The notes below the pieces were generated by a model. That model saw only the letters and a list, made by a program, of their open reading frames with translations, searched no databases and was not told the origin of the DNA. The translations under genes were made by a program, and so were the position numbers. A stretch of 20,808 nucleotides of DNA. It comes from Chloroflexota bacterium (GTDB taxonomy: Bacteria > Chloroflexota > Anaerolineae > B4-G1). The stretch's first letter is position 1. Each line of letters starts with the position of its first letter. Where the stretch lies: assembly GCA_024232355.1 (NCBI GenBank), contig JAAEPW010001183.1, forward strand, positions 1 through 20,808, read 5' to 3'. Shown piece by piece: positions 13,846 to 20,808 of the stretch.

Positions 13846-14318
13846 GTCCCATCAGAATGTGGGGTAATTGACCACCGAACGCCACTTGTCGAAAACTAAC
13901 CCTAACCTAATCTCAATCCCTCCACCGAAAACACCCACCACCCAACCACACCTTCCCCAACCTTCTCCCCGCCCCATCGCTCGCAACCACTGAAACAGAG
14001 GACTGATTACTCGGTCAGCATCGCTTTCTCCTCGTGCAGAAACCCTGGTAATGGACCTCGGGCCACAGATTGCCACAGGAGCTATTGGCCTGACCTACTC
14101 ATTGCTTCCGCCGCCGACGCGGCTCCAATCCGCTCCCTCGCCGTCTCCCCCTGTTCTAGCCAGGTGGTGCATTGCTTTGTTCCCTTGGGCAGGGGCGATG
14201 GGATGTGGGGTGGGGACTTGGCGGTGAGGGAGAATGAGGCTGCTGTGTTTTTCTGTATTGGATGCTGTTTGGTTGTTCTCCAGGATGTGGCTGAATTATT
14301 CACATTGTAATGGGCCAT
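13846..14318. repeat. Dispersed intergenic repeat, copy C, with imperfect terminal inverted repeats
   Basis: It begins 11 bp after the hydrogenase stop with GTCCCATCAGAATGTGG, identical to the left end of copy B. Its right end, read on the minus strand from 14318, is GGCCCATTACAATGTGAAT, which matches the left end at about 14 of 19 positions. The shared core is at 13975-14065. TTGGCGGTGAGGGA at 14218-14231 is shared with copy A. The length of about 470 bp, the inverted ends and the absence of a gene suggest a MITE-like element. This explains most of the 600-bp gap between 13836 and 14434. Confidence 0.6.
14192..14215 (+). other. G-quadruplex-type motif inside repeat copy C
   Basis: Four G-runs of 4, 3, 4 and 4 bases are separated by loops of 4, 4 and 1 bases, which meets the usual G3+N1-7 pattern. 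It lies in the G-rich right half of the repeat. Whether it folds in DNA or RNA is unknown. Confidence 0.4.
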
Positions 14319-14363
14319 TATCCCGAATTATCCACCACGGATAATGGGAGGCCTTCTACCATA

Positions 14364-14416
14364 AAATGGGAAAACTGTGCTCAAGTGTAGAACGGCTGTG
14401 TTTTTCGGCTAGCACA
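14364..14416 (-). other. Conserved 53-nt 3' element with inverted repeat (copy 2)
   Basis: Read on the minus strand it begins TGTGCTAGCC, contains ACAGCCGTTCTAC and GAGCACAGTTTTCCC, and ends with ATTT. It matches 9023-9075 through its length with few changes. It starts 19 nt after the stop of the 2081-residue surface protein. The outer arms CTGTGCT/AGCACAG pair over 7 bp. Confidence 0.6.
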
Positions 14417-14434
14417 GCAGGCTATTGGTGCTGG

Positions 14435-17400
14435 CTAGTGATTCCTGAGTATCAGTGGCAAGTAGATATAGTATTCATCTCCACCAGCACCTGCACTGAC
14501 GTGAATCACAAAGGCCTGCGCTGCGATATCCTCTCCGTCACTGACTTGCAGATCAACCGGGTAATCGCCCTCGACGACGGGCGTGCCGCAGAGAGTGACC
14601 GTGCGCGAGGTGGTCTGCGTGAGGTTGAGCCAAGTGGCGGAGATCGGTGCAGTGATGGTCAGCGTGTCCCCAGGATCGGCATCGTGAACGGTGACAGCGT
14701 AGGTATAAAGTATGCCCACCGTGGCCATCGTGACTGGCGTACTGGTGAACTCGGGCGGGGTGTTGACGCCGACCGCCAGCACAAAGGTGTCGTAGGTAGT
14801 CAACGGGCCATTCGGAAATGGCGTGCCGTCGCCGACGGTGACGGTGATGGTCGCCGTGCCCGTCAGCCCGGTTGCGGGAGCGAGAAAGAGGGTCCGGTTC
14901 GCTCCGCTGCCACCGAGGGCGATATTGCTATCTGGCAAGAGTCCTTGGTTTGACGAGGCCGTGCTGATGCTCAGAGATGCGGCGTCTGTCTCGGCGTCGC
15001 CCACGGTGAAGGGGAGCGGCCCCACGGTCATGCCCGGGTCAGTGGATTGGTTGAGGATGTTTGAAATAGTTGGGGCTTTATTGACCTCGTTGACGGTGAT
15101 GGCGATACGTTCGCTGTCGGTGATGACGGTATCGCTGACGACGACCGTCAGGGTGTAGGTGCTCGGTCCTTGGGCCTCGGTGGGCATCCAACTGAAGACG
15201 CCGCTAAAACTGCCGATGGTGACTCCGGCAGGGGCGTCGAGCAGGCTGTAGCTCAGAGGTTGCTCTGGCAGGTCGCCGTCGGTGGCACTGGCGGTAAAGG
15301 TCAGTTCCGTTTCCTCGTCTACAGTCTGGTTGCCGATAGCGTTCAATATCGGGGCCTGATTGACCTCATAGACGGTGATGGCGATACGTTCGCTGTCGGT
15401 GATGACGGTATCACTGACGGCGACCGTCAGGGTGTAGGTGCCCGGCCCTTGGGCCTCGGTGGGCATCCAACTGAAGGCGCCGTTGGAACTGGTGATGACG
15501 GCTCCGCCAGGGGCATCGAGCAAGCTGTAGCTCAGGGTCTGCCCCGGTAGGTCACTGTCGGCTGCGCTGGCGGTAAAAGTCAATACCGTTCCCTCGTCTA
15601 CGGTCTGATTGCCGATAGCGTTCAGCACCGGGGCCTGGTTGACCTCGTTGACGGTGATGGCGATACGTTCGCTGTCGGTGATGACAGTATCGCTGACGAC
15701 GACGGTCAGAGTGTGGGTTCCTGGCCCTTGAGACTCAGTGGGCGTCCAACTGAAGACGCCGTTGGAACTACCTATGGTGGCTCCTATAGGGGCGTCGAGC
15801 AAGCTGTAGCTCAGAATCTGCACCGGCAGGTCACCGTCAGTTGCGCTGGCGCTAAAAGTCAATGCTGTTCCCTCGTCTACAGTCTGATTGCCGATAGCGT
15901 TCAGCACCGGGTCCTGGTTGACCTCGTTGACGGTGATGGCGATACGTTCGCTGTCGGTGATGACCGTGTCGCTGACGACGACCGTCAAGGTGTAGATGCC
16001 CGGCCCTTGGGCCTCGGTGGGCGTCCAATTAAAGGTGCCGCTGGAACTGCCGATGTCGGCTCCAGAAAGAGCGTCGAGCAGGCTAAAGGCCAACGTGTCG
16101 TCGTTGTCATCGGTGGCCACGGCGGTAAAGGACAACGTGTTGCCATCGGCAACAGTTCGATTGCCGATGGTCGCCAACACTGGGGCTACGTTCTCCACCG
16201 TTACTCCCGCTGAGACACTATTGTTGGTCGGATCGTTATCCGGCAGGGCAGTGGTGATAGTGGCCGTGTTGGTGAACGGGCTTGCGGGCAAGCCATAGCT
16301 CAGTACGCCGGTGATGGTGATGACTCCCCACTGGCCCACGCTCAAATCCTCCACATCCCAGGCGTAGCTGATTGTGCTGGTGGCGGTGATCTGCACGCCG
16401 TTACTGCTAAAGCTGGCGTTGGTCATGCTCACAGGTAAACTGTCGGTGATGATGACGCCGGTGGCAATACTGTTGCCCACGTTGGAAAAGGTGATGGTGT
16501 AGGTAATGGCGTCCCCTGGCTTGGCGGTCGGATTGTCCACCGTCTTGTTTATGCTCAGGTCGTCGTCGATCACGGTGATTGCGGCACTGGCAGTGTTGTT
16601 GTGGGTAACGATGTCGACCGGCTGCGACGCGCTGAGGATGGCGGTGTTGGTGAGGGTCTGGGCAATAGTGCCTGGATCGACGGTGCCGGTGATGGTCAGC
16701 GTGGCAACCTCATCCACAGCCAAAGCACCCACATTCCAGACGCCGGTGTCGGAGGTGTAGGTGTAGTAGGTGCCGTGGGTCGTGATGTGCGCGCCCAGGC
16801 TAATGCCGCTCGGCAGCACGTCGCTGACGACGGCACTCGTGGCCGCGCGCGGGCCGTGGTTGGTGAGGGTAATAGTGTAGGTGACGGCCTCCCCCTCGTA
16901 TAGGCGATTGGCGTTGGCCATCTTGCTCAACGCCAGGTCGATCTCGCCGATCCTGATAGTGCGGGTGACGGCGTTTCTGCTCGATATGGGATCGGGCTCG
17001 TCTCCCGTGATGCGGACGGTGTTGGTCAGCGTTCCTGCCATCGCAGGGGTGATGACGAGAGTGACCTGCGCCAGACCTCCACCCTTCATCGTGCCCAGGG
17101 TGCACGTAAAAGTGCCCCCGCTCTCCGCGCTACAGGTCCCCTGGGAGGTAGCGATCAATCCCCAGGTAACGGCACCGTGCAAGGTATCGGTCAGCAGCAC
17201 ATTGTGAGCGTCGGAGGGGCCATAGTTGGTGATAGACACGGTGTAGGTGACGGGGGTTTCCACTAGCCCTGGGTCGGGGTCAGCGACCTTGGCCAATGAC
17301 AGATCAGCCTGCACCTGTACCGTCGTCGTCTCGACGGCAGTGTCGTTAAACGGGACTGAATCGGTCACATAGCCGCTCACGCCGACGATGTTGGTCAAGA

Positions 17401-20400
17401 TCGAGTTCTCTGCCAGTGCCGAATTCACGCGGACGGGCAGGGTGATGGTGGCGACCGCGCCGGGGGCCATCGTGCCCAGGTCACAGGCTAATTCAGCACC
17501 ATCGCTTGGGAATGTACATATCCCCTGGCTGGCCACAAGCTGTGGGTCATCGAGGCTGTTCTGATAGAGGTTGGCAACCTCAAGGTTCGACAGGGCGCGG
17601 TTATAGATGACAACCTCGTCCATTTTGCCATTGAACCACCGTTCGTGCCACCCAGGCAAATCCGGCAATGGATTCCAACTGCCGATCCGGCCCGGGCCTA
17701 GCATCCCAGGATAGGCGGTTGTGTACGGCCCTTGCATATCCAACTGACCATTGATATAGAGGGCAAAGGTCTTGTTCCCGACGTCGTACACGTAAGCCAG
17801 GTGTACCCATTGATCCAACGCAATGTCTGTTCCAAAGGCCGCGGTACTCACATAATCCCCTGGATCGTTGCTATGCACGGTGAATTGCAATCGCCCGCCT
17901 GTTTGCAAGTGCATGTGAATCTGCCCCGCCGAGTTCCATCCATCGTGGTGAATGAGGGATGCTATTGTGCCTGTCAGTGGGAGTGCCGTCACGTTGACCC
18001 ACATCTCCACGCTCAGTTCGTCGTGACCGGGTAGATCGGGCATCAGGATATAGTCATCCACCCCGTCAAACTGTACCGCCTGGCCGTACCGCCCATTGAC
18101 CCCGGCAGTGGGGCAGGTGATGCAGGTGGCGTGGTGACCAAAGCCTGAGTCATCCTCAAATTGCGCGGCCCCGGCATCCTCATCCAGGGGCAGCGATAAT
18201 ACTGGTCCGGCGAACAATACGCCTGAGGGCAGTACGTCGGTGAGTACGACCCCACCCGCAGCGTGGGGGCCGTGATTGGTGACGACGAGGGTCCAAGTTA
18301 GAGTCGCCCCCGCCAGCACTGGGTCGACGGAATCCCACTTGTCTACGTCCAGGTCGGCCTCGGCGCTGACCCAGGTGGGCTCAGTTGCCGTGTTGTTCAA
18401 CAGGTCGTGGTCTGGTTCATCCCCCGTCACGAGGGCGGTGTTGGTAATCAGCGCCCCGGTCTCCGGGGTGGTGACGACGGTAAAGGTGCGCGTAGCTAAC
18501 GAGGCCAGGTTGCCTATGGTACACGTAATTGTGCTGCTGGTATGGCTGCACTCTGGCGAGGTTGCGACAAAACTTACGCCTATGGGCAACGTATCGGTCA
18601 GTATCACGCCTGCCGTGGTAATAGTGCCCTGGTTGGTAATGGCAAGGGTGTAGGTCAGCCGCGTGCCCGGCAGCACCGGGTCAAGGGGACCGGTCTTGGT
18701 TAGCGCCAAGTCGGCGTGGGCCAATTCGATGACGGCGCTGGCGGTGTTGTTCCCGGTGAGATCGTCGGGCTGGTCACTGGCACTGATGACGGCGGTGTTG
18801 GTGATGTGGTTTCTGTTAGGCGCAGGGACGTCTACTCGGGCGACGAGGTCCAGTGTGGCGCTCTCGCCGGCCCGCAGCGTGTCTATGTGCCACGCACTAT
18901 TGCCCACGATGTAGCCGCGGGTAGGATAGGACGAGTCGTAGGTCACGCCTGGCGGCAGGGTGTCGTCGATCTCTACCCCCGTCGTGTCGTCGGGACCGAG
19001 GTTGGCGACACTGAGGGTGTAAGTGATGGTGTCCCCGGCATAGGGCTGGGAGTCATTCACACGTTTGCTCAAGGTCAGGTCTGCCCCGTACCGGCTGACG
19101 GGGGCGCTAGCGGTCATAACGTCAGAGGTCCCACTAAAGACAGCGTGAGCGTACATGGTGTTGCTGACGGTCTGCCCTCGGCCCACGTTCGGTCCGAGCA
19201 CGCCGGTGATGGTGATGGTGCCCCCCTCGCCCGGTGACAAGTCTTGCACCTGCCAAACGTAGGCTGGGCTGGCGCCGGTGTCGGTGATGGTGACGCCGCT
19301 GCTGATCACTGTGATCGCCGATATCCAGTTGCTGGGCACCACGTCGGTGATGAGGACGTTAGTAGCCGTCAGACTGGTGTGGTTGCTAAAGCTGAGGGTG
19401 TAGGTCAGCCGCTCGCCCACGTCCAACACGCGGGGTGTGACCGTCTTGGCGATCCACAGCCAGGGCGTCTCGTAAGCGCCCAGGTCCACCAGTGGGGGCG
19501 TCCCGTTGCCGCTGTCGGCTTGGGGATGGTCCACGAAACGTGGGGTGCGATCGAGATCGTAGGGCAGCGGCTCGGTGGTGTTCCCGTCGCCGTCCAGGTC
19601 GTGGGTGTCGGGGGGGAGGGCGGTGTTGTCCCCGGCGTCTATGGCGGGGGAATCGTCCTGCAGGCGATAGTCGCCGGTCGTGGTGGGGGCAGCAGTGGCG
19701 GACAGCGGCGCTACGAACCGTGGGTCTTGGGTCAGAAAATGCTCGTCGCAAGTTGCGCCAGCGGGGCATCCGCCCGCTATCAGGCTATAGTTGATGACGG
19801 GCGTAGAACTAGAGTTGTACATTTGCGTCCCGCTAATGCTTGCCGTGTTGCCCCACAGGATGCAGTTGGTCAGCGTGGGATCGCTGTTATCGTAGTTATA
19901 CATCCCGCCGCCATAAGAGTTGGCCCGGTTGCCACTAAAGGTGACGTTGGTCAGGCTAGGAGTGCTGCTATCGTTGTTGTACATCCCGCCGCCGTTCTGG
20001 TCGGCCTGGTTGCCGCTAAAGGTGACGTTGGTCAAGCTAGGAGTGCTGCTTTCGTTGTTGAACATCCCGCCGCCGTGCCAGACAGTCTGGTTGCCGCTAA
20101 AGGTGACGTTGGTCAGGCTAGGAGTGCTGTTGGTGCCATTGTACATCCCGCCACCAAAGTTACTGGCCTGGTTGCCGCTAAAGGTGACGTTGGCTAGCTG
20201 GGGGCTGCCGGAGGTGTTGTACATCCCCCCGCCGGAATTGTCAAAGGCCCCGGCACCATCATCTGCCTTGCCGGCCGTGATGGTAAAACCGTCGAGCACG
20301 GCGGTACTGCTTACCCAAGCGCCAGTAACGACGTGGCGGGCGTTGGTACCGGTGATGTGGGTTGTATCTGTCACGATTTTGTTGGCAGTAGTGACATCGT

Positions 20401-20680
20401 TCCCGTCAATGTCACCGCTGAGGACGGTGACGTTGAGGGTCCAATCCCGCTGTACGCGTACCGTTTCTGTCCCCACGAACCCGCCATAGATTTCGATGTC
20501 GTCGAGCAGTCGGAAGGTTGCCTCGGCGGCGCCGCCTGGCGTGTATGTGCCTGTCGCCACCCATATCTCGTCGCCTCCGCCAGCAGCGGTCAATGCGTCT
20601 TGGAGGCCGGTATAGGCGTCGGCCCACGAAAGGCCGGTCGCTGTGCCTGTGGCGGCGTGGTTTACGTCAGCAATTCTCAT
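14435..20680 (-). CDS. Giant adhesin-like surface protein (PMP repeats, DUF11, LamG, Ig repeats, YIYLPLILRNH tail)
   Basis: The 2081-residue protein starts with a choice-of-anchor-Q-type beta-helix (about 1-404) that includes PMP-like GGGMYN...LTNVTFSGN repeats. Seven DUF11 domains (about 407-1495) follow. The fourth is interrupted by a LamG/concanavalin-like domain (about 824-1044). Next are four 93-residue cadherin/He_PIG-type Ig repeats (about 1496-1867), two more Ig-like domains, and the C-terminal YYIYLPLILRNH (2070-2081). It is probably a cell-surface or extracellular adhesion protein. No signal peptide follows the ATG at 20680, no Shine-Dalgarno precedes it, and the frame is closed by TAG at 20710-20708. 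The original 5' end therefore seems lost or frameshifted, or the first exported residues lie outside the window. I saw no clear promoter in 20681-20808. Confidence 0.88.
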   Translation of the reverse strand: MRIADVNHAATGTATGLSWADAYTGLQDALTAAGGGDEIWVATGTYTPGGAAEATFRLLDDIEIYGGFVGTETVRVQRDWTLNVTVLSGDIDGNDVTTANKIVTDTTHITGTNARHVVTGAWVSSTAVLDGFTITAGKADDGAGAFDNSGGGMYNTSGSPQLANVTFSGNQASNFGGGMYNGTNSTPSLTNVTFSGNQTVWHGGGMFNNESSTPSLTNVTFSGNQADQNGGGMYNNDSSTPSLTNVTFSGNRANSYGGGMYNYDNSDPTLTNCILWGNTASISGTQMYNSSSTPVINYSLIAGGCPAGATCDEHFLTQDPRFVAPLSATAAPTTTGDYRLQDDSPAIDAGDNTALPPDTHDLDGDGNTTEPLPYDLDRTPRFVDHPQADSGNGTPPLVDLGAYETPWLWIAKTVTPRVLDVGERLTYTLSFSNHTSLTATNVLITDVVPSNWISAITVISSGVTITDTGASPAYVWQVQDLSPGEGGTITITGVLGPNVGRGQTVSNTMYAHAVFSGTSDVMTASAPVSRYGADLTLSKRVNDSQPYAGDTITYTLSVANLGPDDTTGVEIDDTLPPGVTYDSSYPTRGYIVGNSAWHIDTLRAGESATLDLVARVDVPAPNRNHITNTAVISASDQPDDLTGNNTASAVIELAHADLALTKTGPLDPVLPGTRLTYTLAITNQGTITTAGVILTDTLPIGVSFVATSPECSHTSSTITCTIGNLASLATRTFTVVTTPETGALITNTALVTGDEPDHDLLNNTATEPTWVSAEADLDVDKWDSVDPVLAGATLTWTLVVTNHGPHAAGGVVLTDVLPSGVLFAGPVLSLPLDEDAGAAQFEDDSGFGHHATCITCPTAGVNGRYGQAVQFDGVDDYILMPDLPGHDELSVEMWVNVTALPLTGTIASLIHHDGWNSAGQIHMHLQTGGRLQFTVHSNDPGDYVSTAAFGTDIALDQWVHLAYVYDVGNKTFALYINGQLDMQGPYTTAYPGMLGPGRIGSWNPLPDLPGWHERWFNGKMDEVVIYNRALSNLEVANLYQNSLDDPQLVASQGICTFPSDGAELACDLGTMAPGAVATITLPVRVNSALAENSILTNIVGVSGYVTDSVPFNDTAVETTTVQVQADLSLAKVADPDPGLVETPVTYTVSITNYGPSDAHNVLLTDTLHGAVTWGLIATSQGTCSAESGGTFTCTLGTMKGGGLAQVTLVITPAMAGTLTNTVRITGDEPDPISSRNAVTRTIRIGEIDLALSKMANANRLYEGEAVTYTITLTNHGPRAATSAVVSDVLPSGISLGAHITTHGTYYTYTSDTGVWNVGALAVDEVATLTITGTVDPGTIAQTLTNTAILSASQPVDIVTHNNTASAAITVIDDDLSINKTVDNPTAKPGDAITYTITFSNVGNSIATGVIITDSLPVSMTNASFSSNGVQITATSTISYAWDVEDLSVGQWGVITITGVLSYGLPASPFTNTATITTALPDNDPTNNSVSAGVTVENVAPVLATIGNRTVADGNTLSFTAVATDDNDDTLAFSLLDALSGADIGSSSGTFNWTPTEAQGPGIYTLTVVVSDTVITDSERIAITVNEVNQDPVLNAIGNQTVDEGTALTFSASATDGDLPVQILSYSLLDAPIGATIGSSNGVFSWTPTESQGPGTHTLTVVVSDTVITDSERIAITVNEVNQAPVLNAIGNQTVDEGTVLTFTASAADSDLPGQTLSYSLLDAPGGAVITSSNGAFSWMPTEAQGPGTYTLTVAVSDTVITDSERIAITVYEVNQAPILNAIGNQTVDEETELTFTASATDGDLPEQPLSYSLLDAPAGVTIGSFSGVFSWMPTEAQGPSTYTLTVVVSDTVITDSERIAITVNEVNKAPTISNILNQSTDPGMTVGPLPFTVGDAETDAASLSISTASSNQGLLPDSNIALGGSGANRTLFLAPATGLTGTATITVTVGDGTPFPNGPLTTYDTFVLAVGVNTPPEFTSTPVTMATVGILYTYAVTVHDADPGDTLTITAPISATWLNLTQTTSRTVTLCGTPVVEGDYPVDLQVSDGEDIAAQAFVIHVSAGAGGDEYYIYLPLILRNH
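15081..16196 (-). repeat. Four tandem 279-nt repeats encoding Ig-like domains
   Basis: TTGACCTC marks the unit boundary at 15081, 15360, 15639 and 15918, exactly 279 nt (93 residues) apart. The three units nearest the protein's C-terminus are very similar at the DNA level. The unit at 15918-16196 is more diverged in its second half. Each encodes NAIGNQTVDEGT-type and SDTVITDSERIAITVNEVN-type segments. Near-identical synonymous sites suggest recent duplication or gene conversion. Confidence 0.85.
19855..20240 (-). repeat. Tandem 81-nt repeats encoding PMP-type beta-helix turns
   Basis: GTGACGTTGG recurs at 19941, 20022, 20103 and (as GTGACGTTGGC) 20184, exactly 81 nt apart, so each unit is 27 residues. 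A fifth, diverged unit lies around 19860. Each encodes a SLTNVTFSGN...GGGMYNN turn. Near-identical copies make this a candidate site for length variation. Confidence 0.8.
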
Positions 20681-20808
20681 TATGGCACTTGTGTGGTGCG
20701 TAGCTCGCTAAAAATGAACTTCCCTGCTCGCTTGGCAAGGCGAAATCGCTGTCATTTGGCTCCCAGTGGGACAATTCATCATTATCAATGGTCAAATCAC
20801 TCACCATA

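Noticed and set aside
14364..14440. tRNA-like string on the plus strand (GTGCTCAAGTGTAGAACGGC followed by AGCAGGC)
   Set aside because: It resembles a tRNA D-arm, but the anticodon-like loop is 12 nt, there is no GTTCGAAT-type T-arm, and no acceptor pairing was found. It is better described as the conserved 3' element.
15081..16196. Regularly spaced repeats as a possible CRISPR array
   Set aside because: The units are 279 nt, coding throughout, with no short unique spacers; they are Ig-domain repeats.
19244..20197. 317-residue plus-strand frame opposite the adhesin
   Set aside because: Its repeats mirror the 81-nt repeats of the minus-strand gene. It has no independent support.
20667..20807. 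46-residue minus-strand frame MVSDLTIDNDELSHW...
   Set aside because: No Shine-Dalgarno or recognisable family. It overlaps the adhesin start and touches the window edge, so it cannot be judged.

Overview
The window looks like a chromosomal segment of a Chloroflexota bacterium (Anaerolineae/Caldilineae-like). The main clue is the tail-like motif YLPLVLRN / YIYLPLILRNH in two giant surface proteins. From memory this motif is typical of secreted Chloroflexota proteins; no search was run. Sigma70-like promoters and Shine-Dalgarno sites are readable throughout. No rRNA, CRISPR array or transposase gene was seen.

Region 1 (1-3132) is a redox-repair operon behind a strong promoter (226-254). Its first gene is a methionine sulfoxide reductase A in which an in-frame TGA (524-526) sits exactly at the catalytic cysteine (G-[TGA]-F-W). 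A 6-bp hairpin with a GGUUU loop follows at the spacing expected of a bacterial SECIS, so I read it as a selenoprotein that routine gene calling would break in two. It overlaps a YyaL/DUF255 thioredoxin-fold protein gene by 16 bp.

Region 2 (3133-3885) holds a decayed lipoprotein start on the minus strand, one copy of a dispersed intergenic repeat, and the promoter of the next gene. Region 3 (3886-8898) encodes a secreted 1670-aa metzincin-type zinc protease with DUF11, cadherin-like and SbsA-like Ig domains and a seven-repeat FG-GAP propeller. Region 4 (8899-10242) has a conserved 3' element and an M48 membrane metalloprotease that may start at an ATC codon.

Region 5 (10573-13835) is a compact two-gene operon. 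The first gene fuses two cyclic-nucleotide-binding domains to a [NiFe]-hydrogenase small subunit. The second is the large subunit, which ends exactly at the histidine where maturation proteases normally cut. No diaphorase or ferredoxin subunit and no maturation gene is present, so a regulated or sensory hydrogenase is a serious possibility.

Region 6 (14435-20680, minus strand) encodes a 2081-aa adhesin-like protein. It carries PMP-type repeats, seven DUF11 domains (one interrupted by a LamG domain), four 93-aa Ig repeats and the YIYLPLILRNH tail, but no signal peptide at the predicted start. Two repeat systems join the regions. A dispersed intergenic repeat occurs four times (141-179, ~3462-3727, ~10218-10500, 13846-14318). 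A 53-nt element with a TGTGCT/AGCACA inverted repeat lies downstream of both giant surface-protein genes.
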